From contig NC_016041.1 of the NCBI RefSeq assembly GCF_000226565.1, positions 310,001 to 374,000 on the forward strand: a stretch of DNA of 64,000 nt, in the 5' to 3' direction. The notes under the pieces are model-generated. The model was not told where the DNA came from and did not search any database. It worked only from the letters and a program-made list of their open reading frames with translations. The position numbers and the translations under genes were made by a program. Shown piece by piece: positions 1 through 9,327 of the stretch. The stretch comes from Glaciecola nitratireducens FR1064 (GTDB lineage: Bacteria; Pseudomonadota; Gammaproteobacteria; Enterobacterales; Alteromonadaceae). The stretch's first letter is position 1, and every line of letters begins with the position of its first letter.

Positions 1-1303
1 TGCCTTCAAATACTTTCGGTGGGTCTAAGCAAATATCGCAGTTGCCACATTGTTCTTCACGATAGTCTGAAAAGTAGTTCAGCAACACTTGCCTTCTGCA
101 GGTTTGCGCTTCGGCAAACGACTCCATGGCTTCAAATTTGTGCATTTCAATATCATAGCGGTCGGCTGCGGTGCCGGTAGAAATCCATTGCTTAATTCTA
201 GCAGCGTCACGTTCGTCAAACAGTAAAAGCGCTTCAGCGGGCATACCGTCGCGACCGGCACGACCGGTTTCTTGATAATACGACTCAACGCTTCTAGGAA
301 CATCATGATGCACCACAAAGCGTACGTTGGATTTATTGATCCCCATGCCAAATGCAACGGTTGCAACCACTACCTGTAAATCGTCTTTCAGAAACTGGGT
401 TTGCACAAATTCGCGAGTGGCTGTGTCATGACCTGCATGATAGGCGTCACATTTAATGCCAGCACTTTGTAAGCGCTGGGTCAGGTCGTCTACTTTTGCT
501 CGGCTATTACAATAAACAATGCCCGCAGCACCTTCCTGTTGCTTCACGAATGTAACAACCTGCTCAAAGCCCTTATATTTGGCAAGCAAGTTGTATCTAA
601 TATTGGGGCGGTCGAAGCCGCCTTTGAAGACAAAAGGATTGTCTAACTGCAGTTGATGCTGAATATCAACTTGCGTGGCGTGATCCGCGGTTGCAGTGAG
701 CGCAATAAAAGGAACGTTGTCAAAATGCGACTTCAAACGACCAAGCTGTCGATAGTCTTGTCTAAAATCGTGACCCCAATGTGAAACGCAGTGGGCTTCA
801 TCAACTGCAATTAAACTCACGTTAACGCGCTGCAGTGAATTTAAGAAATACGACTGTAAAAGTCTTTCAGGTGCAACGTACAGCAAATCTAACTCGCCGT
901 TATAAAGCTGTTCAGTTATTTTTTGGGACTGTTCGGCGTCTTGCGATGAATTTAAGTAGGCTGCATTGACGCCTTGAGCGGTCAACTGTTGAACCTGATC
1001 TTGCATTAACGAGATTAGCGGAGACACGACAATGGTGATGCCTTCAAGCACTAATGCAGGCACCTGGTAACACAAGGATTTTCCGCCGCCGGTAGGCAGT
1101 AGAATTAACGTATCTTGCCCATTCAATACTTTGTCGATGACTTCCATTTGCCCTGGGCGAAACTCAGAGTAACCAAAGGTATCTTTTAATATTTTAGCGC
1201 ATTGTTGGTTATGCTGACCTTCAGCCGATTTAGCCGTTGTCAGATCAGTTCCCGAGTTATCAGCGTCGGATACAGCATCAGGTTTTTCTGCAATTAGGCT
1301 CAA
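1..1303 (-). CDS. recQ: ATP-dependent DNA helicase RecQ (partial, 3' end outside window)
   Basis: 3'-5' SF2 DNA helicase that acts in recombination and stalled-fork repair. About 434 codons are present. The N-terminal part reads FGYSEFRPGQMEV followed by the Walker A stretch LILLPTGGGKS, the RecQ signature. The last visible residues, CGNCDICLDPP, belong to the zinc-binding RecQ-Ct region, so what is missing is the rest of RecQ-Ct/winged helix and the HRDC domain. The start is taken as TTG at 1303. A TAA lies in frame two codons upstream and no ATG occurs before the conserved core. This gives an N-terminal tail of about 25 poorly conserved residues (SLIAEKPDAVSDADNSGTD...). The gene is divergent from the toxin-antitoxin pair. 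No LexA box is seen upstream. Identity is very secure; the start codon is less so. Confidence 0.95.
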   Translation of the reverse strand, partial: MSLIAEKPDAVSDADNSGTDLTTAKSAEGQHNQQCAKILKDTFGYSEFRPGQMEVIDKVLNGQDTLILLPTGGGKSLCYQVPALVLEGITIVVSPLISLMQDQVQQLTAQGVNAAYLNSSQDAEQSQKITEQLYNGELDLLYVAPERLLQSYFLNSLQRVNVSLIAVDEAHCVSHWGHDFRQDYRQLGRLKSHFDNVPFIALTATADHATQVDIQHQLQLDNPFVFKGGFDRPNIRYNLLAKYKGFEQVVTFVKQQEGAAGIVYCNSRAKVDDLTQRLQSAGIKCDAYHAGHDTATREFVQTQFLKDDLQVVVATVAFGMGINKSNVRFVVHHDVPRSVESYYQETGRAGRDGMPAEALLLFDERDAARIKQWISTGTAADRYDIEMHKFEAMESFAEAQTCRRQVLLNYFSDYREEQCGNCDICLDPPKVFEG

Positions 1304-1397
1304 TGTTTATCTCAGTCTACTTCAATTTTTGCATTTTACGCGTTTTTGACTCTGAATTCATGCTGTACTGGCAGACTATTTTACGACTGCTGGGTAT

Positions 1398-1440
1398 TTG
1401 CACAATTTAAAAACTGTAGTAATGTAGTTACATGTACATA
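1398..1440 (+). promoter_or_regulatory. Possible promoter/operator of the toxin-antitoxin pair
   Basis: A TTGCAC hexamer at 1398-1403 is followed 16 bp later by a weak TAATGT hexamer at 1420-1425. Just downstream lies the perfect 8-bp palindrome TACATGTA at 1429-1436, inside a stretch of repeated TGTA/TACA words. Phd/YefM antitoxins usually bind short palindromes directly before their own gene, so this is the obvious candidate operator. The assignment rests on position and symmetry only. Confidence 0.3.
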
Positions 1441-1455
1441 ATATGAGCAAGCAAA

Positions 1456-1701
1456 ATGAGCATAGATACTTTTACGAGCCGTCAATTCAATCAAGACCCA
1501 AGTTCTGTAAAGCGAGCAGCCAAAAAAGGCCCAGTGAAAATTACTGAGCGAGGTGTGGTTGCTTACATGATGATGAGCATTGAGGAATATTTAGAAATAA
1601 GCGGTAAAACCAGCACCATATGCGACTTGTTAAGTGCGCCGAACACGGTCGATATTGAATTGTCGGTGCCTAAATTTAAAACTACCGGTCACTCAGAATA
1701 A
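1456..1701 (+). CDS. Type II antitoxin, Phd/YefM-like
   Basis: An 81-residue protein. Its N-terminal half (TFTSRQFNQDPSSVKRAAKK, then GPVKITERGVVAYMMMSIEEY) has the Phd/YefM pattern: a DNA-binding segment that recognises the operator, with the 'G-V-I-T-x-R-G...V/L-L-S-x-E-x-Y' signature. The C-terminal tail of about 30 residues is divergent, as expected for the part that neutralises the toxin. The stop is 9 bp before the PIN toxin start, the usual antitoxin-first order. It probably represses its own operon together with the toxin. The start ATG at 1456 is preceded by a weak GAGCAAGC ribosome site. Family assignment is from sequence pattern only. Confidence 0.85.
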   Translation: MSIDTFTSRQFNQDPSSVKRAAKKGPVKITERGVVAYMMMSIEEYLEISGKTSTICDLLSAPNTVDIELSVPKFKTTGHSE

Positions 1702-1710
1702 GGGGGCAGC

Positions 1711-2124
1711 ATGTATTTACTCGATACCAGCGTTTTGTCGGCATTAAGAAATCCCAAAGAGGATGACGCAAAGCTCGTTGAATGGGCAGCTCAACAACAG
1801 GTTTTTAATTTATATATTTCATCCATTAGCGTGTTGGAATTGAAGCTCGCTATTTTGCAAAAAAGAAAAACCAATGCCAGTGAAGGTGAAGCACTAAATA
1901 CTTGGCTACAAAAGCAAGTATTACAAGGTTTTAAAGGCCGCATTGTTGCATTTGATGGTGAAATGGCAGAGTATTGCGCCGCACTGCATGTACCGAATCC
2001 TAAGTCGGAACGGGATGCCATGATTGCAGCAACGTGTATCGTAAACAATATGAGTTTAGTGACACGTAATCCTTCAGACTACAAACATATAAAGATACAC
2101 ACTATTAATCCATGGGAAGCCTAG
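1711..2124 (+). CDS. Type II toxin, PIN-domain ribonuclease (VapC/FitB-like)
   Basis: A 137-residue PIN-domain protein, the usual size for VapC/FitB toxins. The acidic metal-binding residues expected of the family are visible: D5 in MYLLDTSVLS, E43 in SVLELKLAIL, D102 in ERDAMIAAT, and the TRNPSDY motif with D123 near the end. These residues hold Mg2+/Mn2+ for RNA cleavage (tRNA or rRNA in characterised VapCs). The C-terminal NPWEA matches the common FitB-like ending. A GGGGG-rich ribosome site (AAGGGGGCAGC) directly precedes the ATG. It forms a two-gene operon with the antitoxin, and all key residues are intact, so the toxin looks functional. The RNA target cannot be read from sequence. Confidence 0.9.
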   Translation: MYLLDTSVLSALRNPKEDDAKLVEWAAQQQVFNLYISSISVLELKLAILQKRKTNASEGEALNTWLQKQVLQGFKGRIVAFDGEMAEYCAALHVPNPKSERDAMIAATCIVNNMSLVTRNPSDYKHIKIHTINPWEA

Positions 2125-2170
2125 TTTTTTAGTCGAAACATCATCAAAATTTACATTAAATGAGAGTCCA

Positions 2171-3091
2171 TTGAGTCAATCAAATTCAGTTCGTTCAGGT
2201 GTTATCTTCGCCATTTTTGCCTACACTATTTGGGGGATTGCTCCTTTATACTTTAAGGCACTCGCAGCCGTCCCGCCGATCGAAATATTAGTACATCGCG
2301 TGGTTTGGTCAGTGGTGTTGCTGACGTTTTTGATCGTTGGCTTGCGACATCTCGGCAAAGTAAAAACCGCAATGAAAAACAAGCGCGTGCTAATTACGCT
2401 GATGGTGGCCAGCACGCTGTTGGCCTGCAATTGGTTTTTGTATATTTGGGCTGTGAATAACGACTATATCCTTGAAGCGAGTTTAGGCTATTACATCAAC
2501 CCTTTGATTAATGTTTTTTTAGGTCGATTATTCTTAGGTGAAACTCTACGAATGACCCAAAAAGTGGCGGTTGGTATTGCTGTACTCGGTGTCTTGATTA
2601 TGATTTTCAACTTCGGTTATCTACCGTGGATTGCGCTCACGCTCGCAGTAAGTTTCAGCATATATGGATTGCTGCGTAAACAAGTTTCCGTTGATTCATT
2701 GCCAGGCTTATTTATTGAAACTTTGTTTCTTTTGCCGGCTGCTATTATCTATTGGATCTTCTTCGCAACACAAGCCTCCAATCTCAGCACTAATGACACC
2801 TCACTTAACGTTCTCCTATTGTTAGCTGGCGTAGTGACGACAGCCCCACTACTTTGCTTTACGGCAGCAGCTAGACGCATCCGGTATTCAACCTTAGGCT
2901 TTTTTCAATATATTGGACCGTCATTAATGTTCTTCTTGGCGGTGACGCTTTACAACGAACCTCTGAGCACTGGACGTTTAGTCACTTTCTGTTTTGTTTG
3001 GACCGCGTTAGCGTTGTTTACATTTGATTCGTTTAAGCATTATCGGAAAGAGAAGAAGGAAAAGAAACTGGCAGCTTTGCGTCCCGAGTAG
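2171..3091 (+). CDS. rarD: EamA-family transporter RarD
   Basis: A 306-residue inner-membrane protein with about ten hydrophobic segments and two EamA repeats (DMT superfamily). The N-terminus (GVIFAIFAYTIWGIAPLYFKAL) and the ACNWFLYIWAVNNDYILEASLGYYINPL region are characteristic of RarD, the 'chloramphenicol-sensitive protein' family. The transported substrate is not established for this family. The start is a TTG at 2171 with GAGAG four bases upstream; an ATG at 2160 is out of frame. The C-terminus is a lysine-rich cytoplasmic tail (HYRKEKKEKKLAALRPE). The gene stands alone between the toxin-antitoxin pair and a 359-bp gene-free gap. Confidence 0.92.
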   Translation: MSQSNSVRSGVIFAIFAYTIWGIAPLYFKALAAVPPIEILVHRVVWSVVLLTFLIVGLRHLGKVKTAMKNKRVLITLMVASTLLACNWFLYIWAVNNDYILEASLGYYINPLINVFLGRLFLGETLRMTQKVAVGIAVLGVLIMIFNFGYLPWIALTLAVSFSIYGLLRKQVSVDSLPGLFIETLFLLPAAIIYWIFFATQASNLSTNDTSLNVLLLLAGVVTTAPLLCFTAAARRIRYSTLGFFQYIGPSLMFFLAVTLYNEPLSTGRLVTFCFVWTALALFTFDSFKHYRKEKKEKKLAALRPE

Positions 3092-3450
3092 ATGCTGCCT
3101 AAGTTTTAAGCAAAACCGATTAGTGCGACTATACTTTTACTGTCGGCCGTATCAATTTTTGTGATATGAAATAAAGTTTCATATAAGCAGAAAGTAAATA
3201 ATGCTCGAATGTAAATAAAACTTTCCACTCGTAAATCCAGTGTTGCTAAACCGATCGGGCCCTTTATTACAAATAATTAACTTGCATTGAAGGCCTGCAT
3301 CTATTTATTTGATTTTACTTTGCTTTTTCTTCCTTAATTGACCCTACTTATTTTATGTGTTCTTATTCTGCGCGATCTACCATTTACAATATTATAAAAA
3401 ATAAGATCACTTAGGACTTAATCACACATTCGCATAATGGAGTTGCTTAA
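3092..3450. other. Gene-free region upstream of the TonB-dependent receptor
   Basis: An AT-rich 359-bp gap. It contains a perfect 8-bp hairpin (ATATGAAA/TTTCATAT, 3164-3184, 5-base loop), which could end rarD transcripts but lacks a T-run. It also contains the ribosome site GGAG (3439-3442) of the receptor gene. A TTGACC hexamer near 3338 with AT-rich downstream sequence could be a promoter, but no convincing -10 partner is seen. No riboswitch, Fur-box palindrome or small ORF was recognised. The long leader suggests that receptor expression is regulated. Confidence 0.5.
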
Positions 3451-6414
3451 ATGCAAAAATTAAATAAAACCACATTGGCTGTCGCCGTGGCTATTTGCCT
3501 CGGAACGTCAATGCCGACACTTGCTAAAAACGTTGCTGGTACACTCACAACACAATCAGGTGTTTCGGTAACAGATGTCAAAGTTACTATTGAAAACACG
3601 CAAACAGGCCTAGTTCGCGAAGCTGTTTCTAATGACGGCGATTTTCGTTTTCCTTTATTACCGGCCGGCACATACAAGTTAACTGCTGAGAAATCAGGTT
3701 ATAAAACAACAACGCAAGAAAACATAAATGTTGGCCTAAGCGGCACAGTAAGTGTTGATTTAATCTTACAAGACGACAATGTAGAAACAATTCAGGTAGT
3801 CGGTACTGCAATTTCTGCGGTTGATTTAACAAGCACTTCTACTGGTATTCGCGTAGACAGCTTTACGCTTGATAAAGTACCGGTACCTCGCGATTTAACA
3901 GGTGTTGCGTTACTTACTCCAGGCGCTACGCAAGGCGATACAGCGTTTGGTAACGTGGCTTCTATCGGTGGTGCTTCAGCCGCTGAAAATGCTTATTACA
4001 TTAACGGTTTGAATATTACTAACTTCAGAACAGGTGTGGGCTCAAGTAACCCTCCTTTCGAAATGTATGACAGCTTCGAAGTTAAAACCGGCGGTTACTC
4101 TGCAGAGTTCGGTCGTGTAACTGGTTCAGTTATCAACGCAAAAACAAAAAGCGGAACGAACGAGTTTAAATGGGGTGTTAACGTATTCTGGGAGCCGGAT
4201 GCGCTTCGTGAAGATAGACCTTCTGTTAGACGTCCAGGTAGCGATCTTTTCTTAATCGACAATACCAAAGACGAAAACGAATTTGCTGAAATGAATATTT
4301 GGGCGAGTGGCGCAATCATTGAAGATAAATTGTTTTTCTATGGCTTGTATAATCCGCGTTCAGACGTTTTTGATTTCAACGGAAGTCAAACACAGAGTGG
4401 CGACGATATAATTCAACAAATTAATAAACAAGAAGATACTGACGCTTTTTGGGCGACAACTATCGATTGGTTTATTAACGATTCTAACATCTTGAAAGTA
4501 ACAGCATTCTCTGATGAAAGTGAACTAGTGACTTCAAACTATCAGTCAGTTAATGGCGCTCCAGCGGTCGACACTAACGGTGTACGTATTCCGGATGCAA
4601 CGGGCGTTATCAAAGAAGGTGGTATTAACTACATCGTTGAATACACCAGTGTTATCAACGATTACTTCTCGTTATCAGCGCTTTACGGTGTGAACGAAAC
4701 TGATCGCACAACATCGAGTGATTTGGATGCTAACCCAGCTGTTTACAGACGTTTCGACAGCAACGGCGCTTTCGTTAAAAGTGGTAACTTTGCTAACTTC
4801 TCTGTAGCCGTGGGCGACGATAAGCGCGAAGTAATCCGTCTTGACGGTGATTTGTACTTAGACGACCACTCAATCAGATTCGGTATCGATTCTGAAACAT
4901 TGACCGCTAATGCAAATACAATTAACTCTGGTGGCGCGTACTACTTAATTTATATAGATGACGAAACCGATCCAGCTAATCCTGAGCCTTACCAAGTTAG
5001 ACGCCGCACATACAGCGCTGGTGGTGAGTTTGAGTCAAACAACTTCGCTTACTACATTCAAGATGAATGGCAAGCAACTGATAACCTAGTTATCAATATG
5101 GGCTTGCGTAACGATTCTTTTGAAAACAAAAATGGCGCAGGTGACTCGTTTGTTAAATTGGACAACAACTGGGCATTGCGCCTAGGTGCTGCTTACGATA
5201 TCAACGGCGATGGCGATTCGAAAGTATGGTTCAGCTACGGTCGTTACTTCTTGCCAGTTGCTGCAAACACCAACATTCGTTTGTCGGGCGCAGAAACGTA
5301 TATTCAAGAATATAAAACGTTTACTGGTCTTGCTGATGCTGCATTAGATATTCCAAATTTTGATGGCACTCAAACCCAAGCAACGCAAGTATTTGCTGAC
5401 GGCGACGTACCTTCTCCTGATGAAATTGTTGACACAAGTTTAGACGCAATGTACTCAGACGAATTCATTTTAGGCTATAAATTTAAATTGAATGATGAGT
5501 GGAGCATGGCAGTTCAAGGGACCTATCGTGAGCTAGCAACAACTATCGAAGATGTTGCAATCGATTTTGGTTTAAACAAATATCTTGAAAGAGAATTTGG
5601 TGCTTCTTGTACAGAATGTTCAGGTTTCCATTACTACGTGTTAACTAACCCGGGTACTGATTTAACCATCACTACAGATCCTGATGCGAATACTGATGGC
5701 CCATTGCCGTTAGCTACGTATACAATTCCTGCGTCTGATTTGAACTACCCAGAGTCTATTCGTAAGTACGCAGCAGTTGACGTTAACGTCACTAAAGCAT
5801 GGGATGGCAAGTGGTTCTTAGATGCAACCTATACTTGGTCACACAGCTGGGGTAATAACGAAGGTTATATCCGTTCTGATAACGGCCAAGATGATGCTGG
5901 TTTAACCACATTATTTGACCAACCAGGACTACTAGATGGCGCCAACGGTAACCTTCCGAATGACCGCCGTCACAGCTTAAAAGTGTTCGGTTCTTACGCG
6001 TTTACTGAAGACTTCAACTTGGGTATGAACCTACGTTGGTCATCAGGTCGTCCTAAGAATGCTTTTGGTTATCACCCAACCGACGCATTTGCTCGTGAAT
6101 ACCAGTCTGAGTCGTTCTTTGCACAAGGTGTGCCTAGTCCTCGTGGTTCACGCGGCACTACGTCAAGCGTTCTGTCAATTGACTTAACAGCAAGCTATGA
6201 CATCGCTATTAACGAAGATTATGACCTTACGTTAAGAGCGGATGTTTTCAACCTGCTAAACACAGATACCATTACTGAAGTTAATGAAATCTATGATGAC
6301 GAAGCAGCTGATACTGCATTGGGTGTGATTCCAGACATCAACCCTAACTACGGTAAGCCTACAGCTTGGCAAACACCTAGATCTGTTCGCTTCAGTGCAT
6401 CACTTAGATTCTAA
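3451..6414 (+). CDS. TonB-dependent outer-membrane receptor, Oar/carboxypeptidase-regulatory-domain type
   Basis: A 987-residue outer-membrane beta-barrel receptor. Order of parts: signal peptide about 1-25 (cleavage near MPTLA/KNVAG); a carboxypeptidase-regulatory-like Ig fold about 27-110 (DVKVTIENTQTG, FRFPLLPAGTYKLTAEKSGY); a TonB-box-like ETIQVVG near 115; a plug domain with YYINGLNITN and FGRVTGSVINAKTKSGTNEF; then the barrel, ending in the aromatic-terminated strand SVRFSASLRF. This is the Oar/OmpA-related TonB-receptor subgroup common in Alteromonadales. Its ligand is unknown and may be a peptide, glycan or other large nutrient. It is closed by a strong terminator (6453-6486), and the next gene, a TPR-sulfotransferase, is a frequent neighbour of such receptors (recollection, not searched). 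Confidence 0.93.
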   Translation: MQKLNKTTLAVAVAICLGTSMPTLAKNVAGTLTTQSGVSVTDVKVTIENTQTGLVREAVSNDGDFRFPLLPAGTYKLTAEKSGYKTTTQENINVGLSGTVSVDLILQDDNVETIQVVGTAISAVDLTSTSTGIRVDSFTLDKVPVPRDLTGVALLTPGATQGDTAFGNVASIGGASAAENAYYINGLNITNFRTGVGSSNPPFEMYDSFEVKTGGYSAEFGRVTGSVINAKTKSGTNEFKWGVNVFWEPDALREDRPSVRRPGSDLFLIDNTKDENEFAEMNIWASGAIIEDKLFFYGLYNPRSDVFDFNGSQTQSGDDIIQQINKQEDTDAFWATTIDWFINDSNILKVTAFSDESELVTSNYQSVNGAPAVDTNGVRIPDATGVIKEGGINYIVEYTSVINDYFSLSALYGVNETDRTTSSDLDANPAVYRRFDSNGAFVKSGNFANFSVAVGDDKREVIRLDGDLYLDDHSIRFGIDSETLTANANTINSGGAYYLIYIDDETDPANPEPYQVRRRTYSAGGEFESNNFAYYIQDEWQATDNLVINMGLRNDSFENKNGAGDSFVKLDNNWALRLGAAYDINGDGDSKVWFSYGRYFLPVAANTNIRLSGAETYIQEYKTFTGLADAALDIPNFDGTQTQATQVFADGDVPSPDEIVDTSLDAMYSDEFILGYKFKLNDEWSMAVQGTYRELATTIEDVAIDFGLNKYLEREFGASCTECSGFHYYVLTNPGTDLTITTDPDANTDGPLPLATYTIPASDLNYPESIRKYAAVDVNVTKAWDGKWFLDATYTWSHSWGNNEGYIRSDNGQDDAGLTTLFDQPGLLDGANGNLPNDRRHSLKVFGSYAFTEDFNLGMNLRWSSGRPKNAFGYHPTDAFAREYQSESFFAQGVPSPRGSRGTTSSVLSIDLTASYDIAINEDYDLTLRADVFNLLNTDTITEVNEIYDDEAADTALGVIPDINPNYGKPTAWQTPRSVRFSASLRF

Positions 6415-6452
6415 GTAAACACTTTAGCAACATTCCAATTTAGGAATAACAT

Positions 6453-6486
6453 GCCGCTCATTGAGGTTCAATGAGCGGCTTTTTTT
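6453..6486 (+). terminator. Rho-independent terminator of the TonB receptor gene
   Basis: A perfect 12-bp stem GCCGCTCATTGA/TCAATGAGCGGC with a 3-base loop (GGT), followed by seven T residues. It lies 38 bp after the receptor stop codon. It separates the receptor from the following sulfotransferase, although partial read-through is possible. Confidence 0.93.
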
Positions 6487-6618
6487 CGCCTTTTGTTTAT
6501 CACAGGTTATGTGGTTGACGTTCCTTTCTCCGTTTTAATATCAAGTCCTTTGGCTTGCTTGACAGCAGCAGAGCTTTCTATAGACTTTGTCGTTTTGAAG
6601 GCACCAAGAGTCATATTT

Positions 6619-8235
6619 ATGGATGAAAACACCGTCAATACTAGTTTTAATATTGGTACCTCTAAAACGGGGAGCGACGTTACATCTACTTTAGCTCGTG
6701 CTTTTGAAGCGTTTGAATTGAAAAACTTTAATTTGGTCATAGAGCTTGCCCAAGCGCTGTTAAGAACCGATAGAAATACCCCTCAGGCTCATTACTTAAT
6801 TGGTAGAGTGACGATCGAAACTCAACAGTTAAATATCGCAGTAAAAGCCCTAGAGGCTGCCGTTCAGCTTGATGCGTCGCAATCAGAATATTGGGCTTTT
6901 TTGGCCATTGTTTATAATCAAAGCGGTAATTCGGTGAAGGCTGAAAAAGCAGCCATGACGGCATACAAAATAGGAAGTGATAAAGCGCATGTTTTGTATC
7001 CTATCGCACACGTACTGAGTGTTTTAGGCTACGTGAAAGATGCAAATATATGTCTCCAAAAAGCCATTCAACATGCGCCGACCAACCCAATTTACTACCG
7101 CGCGTTGGGTATCAGTTTACTTGAAAGCGGCGACTTTCAAGGCGCGCAGCAGGCGCTCAGAAAGTCAGTCGCTCTTGACCCAAATGATGCGGAATCTTGG
7201 TGGACGCTGTCGTCACTGGTTAAGGCTAACGACAACGCTATGGCCGAGCAATTACTTGAGATCATGAAATCGACGACAGCATTTCCAAGGCAGCATGCTT
7301 TTTTAGCTTATGCGGCGGGTAAGCTTTTCGAAGATACTGAGTGCTGGGGTGAAGCATTTTCGGCATTTGAGCAGGGCGCTGCGGCAAAACGTCAAACGCT
7401 GAATTATGAAGCATCGCGATCGAAGCTAACTTTTACTGCGCTTAAAACAGTGTGCACAGCCAGTTGGCTTGAAGCGGGAAGTGATGTATCTAATGAGTCA
7501 GCGCCCATTTTTATTATTGGTCAGCCTCGCACCGGCACAACGCTCGTCGACCGAATCGCTTCTAGCCACAGCTTAGTGCACTCAGCGGGTGAACCCGTTC
7601 AGTTTGCTATGTCACTTCGGGCGCTAACCGGCGTGCGCACTAATGACTTTATTTCAGCGGAATTAATTCACAAAGCGGTCAATCTTTCTGGGTCGGAACT
7701 CGCAAAATCCTATCTAGCTGGATTAGCTAGTCTGAGAGGAGATACACCTTACTTTACTGATAAATTCCCAATGAATTTTATGTTAGTCGGCTTTATCGCA
7801 AAAGCCTTTCCAAAGGCTAAAATCATTCACGTTACCCGAGGTCCTGCAGACAGCTGTTTTGCGGTTTTCAAACAGCTGTTTGAGGATGTTTATCCGCATA
7901 GCTATGACCAGTGTGAAATGGCTGAGCACTTTGTTATGTACCGCAATTTGATGGAACACTGGCATAGCATTATGCCCGGCCGAATTTTGGATGTTGCCTA
8001 TGAAAATGTTGTTTCGCAAAATGATATAGAAGCACGCAGGCTGATCGAATATTTAGATCTTGACTGGGAAGACGCTTGTATCAACTTCGAGAAAAACAAC
8101 GCCGCCGTTGTAACTGCAAGTGCCGCACAGGTGCGCGAAAAAGTACACGGTCGCTCAATTGGACGCTGGAAAAAATATGAAAAACAGCTCACTCCAATGC
8201 TCGATATTCTGAAAGCTGCCGGTCTAGCTCCGTAG
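6619..8235 (+). CDS. TPR-repeat sulfotransferase
   Basis: A 538-residue, apparently cytoplasmic protein. Residues about 15-260 are tetratricopeptide-type helical repeats (for example LIGRVTIETQQLNIAVKALE, and ALGISLLESGDFQGAQQALR). The C-terminal half is a PAPS-dependent sulfotransferase domain (Sulfotransfer_3 type). The 5'-phosphosulfate loop GQPRTGTT is at residues 301-308. The 3'-phosphate-binding strand/helix IIHVTRGPADSC carries R407 and S412. The start is set at ATG 6619 (AAGAG upstream). An upstream TTG in the same frame at 6493 would begin next to the receptor terminator and add an unrelated hydrophobic stretch. The TPR part presumably selects a protein or peptide acceptor. The acceptor, perhaps an outer-membrane or secreted product linked to the receptor upstream, is not identifiable. 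Confidence 0.9.
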   Translation: MDENTVNTSFNIGTSKTGSDVTSTLARAFEAFELKNFNLVIELAQALLRTDRNTPQAHYLIGRVTIETQQLNIAVKALEAAVQLDASQSEYWAFLAIVYNQSGNSVKAEKAAMTAYKIGSDKAHVLYPIAHVLSVLGYVKDANICLQKAIQHAPTNPIYYRALGISLLESGDFQGAQQALRKSVALDPNDAESWWTLSSLVKANDNAMAEQLLEIMKSTTAFPRQHAFLAYAAGKLFEDTECWGEAFSAFEQGAAAKRQTLNYEASRSKLTFTALKTVCTASWLEAGSDVSNESAPIFIIGQPRTGTTLVDRIASSHSLVHSAGEPVQFAMSLRALTGVRTNDFISAELIHKAVNLSGSELAKSYLAGLASLRGDTPYFTDKFPMNFMLVGFIAKAFPKAKIIHVTRGPADSCFAVFKQLFEDVYPHSYDQCEMAEHFVMYRNLMEHWHSIMPGRILDVAYENVVSQNDIEARRLIEYLDLDWEDACINFEKNNAAVVTASAAQVREKVHGRSIGRWKKYEKQLTPMLDILKAAGLAP

Positions 8236-8362
8236 CTTCCAAATAAACGGGACGAGTGAACTTTGTTTTGTTGCCGTATAGATTTTGTCATGACCCGCCT
8301 GAACGCTTTTTTCGTATGGTTTTTATATAGTATAGTTTTTGTTAAACGTGACGGGAAATTCC

Positions 8363-9187
8363 ATGCCTGAAGGCCCAGAAATACGCTTAGCCGCTGATCA
8401 AATTGCTAAAGTAATTGAAAATCAAATCATAGAAGACATTGAGGTTGGCTTAGCGCACCTGCATTCACCTGCCCAAAAGTTGAAAGGCGAAAAAGTGGAA
8501 GAGGTAGAAACACGTGGAAAAGCAATGTTAATTCATTTTTGTAACGGGCTGTCAGTGTATTCCCACAATCAACTTTACGGTGTTTGGAAAGTTGTTAAAC
8601 GCGGCACGTTGCCCAAAACCAAACGTTCTTTGCGTCTTGCCCTGCACACCAAAAGCAACAGCGCTTTGCTTTACAGTGCATCTGATATTGCAGTTTACGA
8701 GCGTCACGATTTAGTTCAGCATCCATTTTTAAGTAAAATTGGCCCCGATATTCTAAACAAGGATTTGAAATGGGAAAGCGTTGCAGAGCGTTTGCTGGAT
8801 AAGCGGTTTCGCAACAGAAGCTTGTCAATCTTGTACCTAGATCAGCATTTTATAGCTGGGATAGGCAACTATTTACGTACGGAAATACTTTATGCCGCGG
8901 GTATTCACCCTGACTTCAAACCAAAGCAGTTGAGCCCACAGCAGCTAGAGAGTCTGGCAAGACAGACGCTAATTATAGGAAAGCGCGCGTATGCTACAAA
9001 AGGCCATACTGTACCAAAAGCGCTTGGTGAAAAGTTAGCGAAAACCAAAGGTAGTTACGAGAGCGTTCGATTTATGGCTTTCAATCGCGAGGGCCTGCCC
9101 TGTAGAGATTGCGTGACGCCTATTGTGAAAGCGCAACGTAACGGGCGCCGGATTTATTGGTGTGACCTTTGCCAATTGACGCCTTAA
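8363..9187 (+). CDS. nei: Endonuclease VIII (formamidopyrimidine-DNA glycosylase family)
   Basis: A 274-residue bifunctional DNA glycosylase/AP lyase that removes oxidised pyrimidines. The start is ATG 8363, because the enzyme must begin MPEGPEI: Pro2 is the Schiff-base nucleophile and Glu3 the acid. A GGGA ribosome site lies 6 bp upstream. Other marks are the helix-two-turn-helix IAGIGNYLRTEILYAAGIHP region and a C-terminal zinc finger with C247, C250, C267 and C270 (CRDC...WCDLC). Length matches E. coli Nei (263) rather than a truncated form. Some residues that normally follow Glu6 differ from MutM, supporting Nei over Fpg. The gene stands between the sulfotransferase and the S9 peptidase with no obvious functional tie to either. 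Confidence 0.92.
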   Translation: MPEGPEIRLAADQIAKVIENQIIEDIEVGLAHLHSPAQKLKGEKVEEVETRGKAMLIHFCNGLSVYSHNQLYGVWKVVKRGTLPKTKRSLRLALHTKSNSALLYSASDIAVYERHDLVQHPFLSKIGPDILNKDLKWESVAERLLDKRFRNRSLSILYLDQHFIAGIGNYLRTEILYAAGIHPDFKPKQLSPQQLESLARQTLIIGKRAYATKGHTVPKALGEKLAKTKGSYESVRFMAFNREGLPCRDCVTPIVKAQRNGRRIYWCDLCQLTP

Positions 9188-9327
9188 GAAAATATGTTGC
9201 ACCTCGGTTATTAGAAGAACAGTGAAGGTCTTCTTTTGTTGCTAGGCCATTTAAAATTGAGTAATCTACGACGCAATGGAATGAGGGGTAAGTGCCTCAA
9301 AAACAAATATTAAAAAGGAATTTCCAC

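Noticed and set aside
1362-1377. Possible LexA box upstream of recQ (CTGTACTGGCAGACTA)
   Set aside because: The second half is ACTA, not ACAG, so the box is incomplete.
6493-6618. Longer start for the TPR-sulfotransferase
   Set aside because: It would begin 7 bp after the T-run of the receptor terminator and adds an unrelated hydrophobic stretch; ATG 6619 has a ribosome site.
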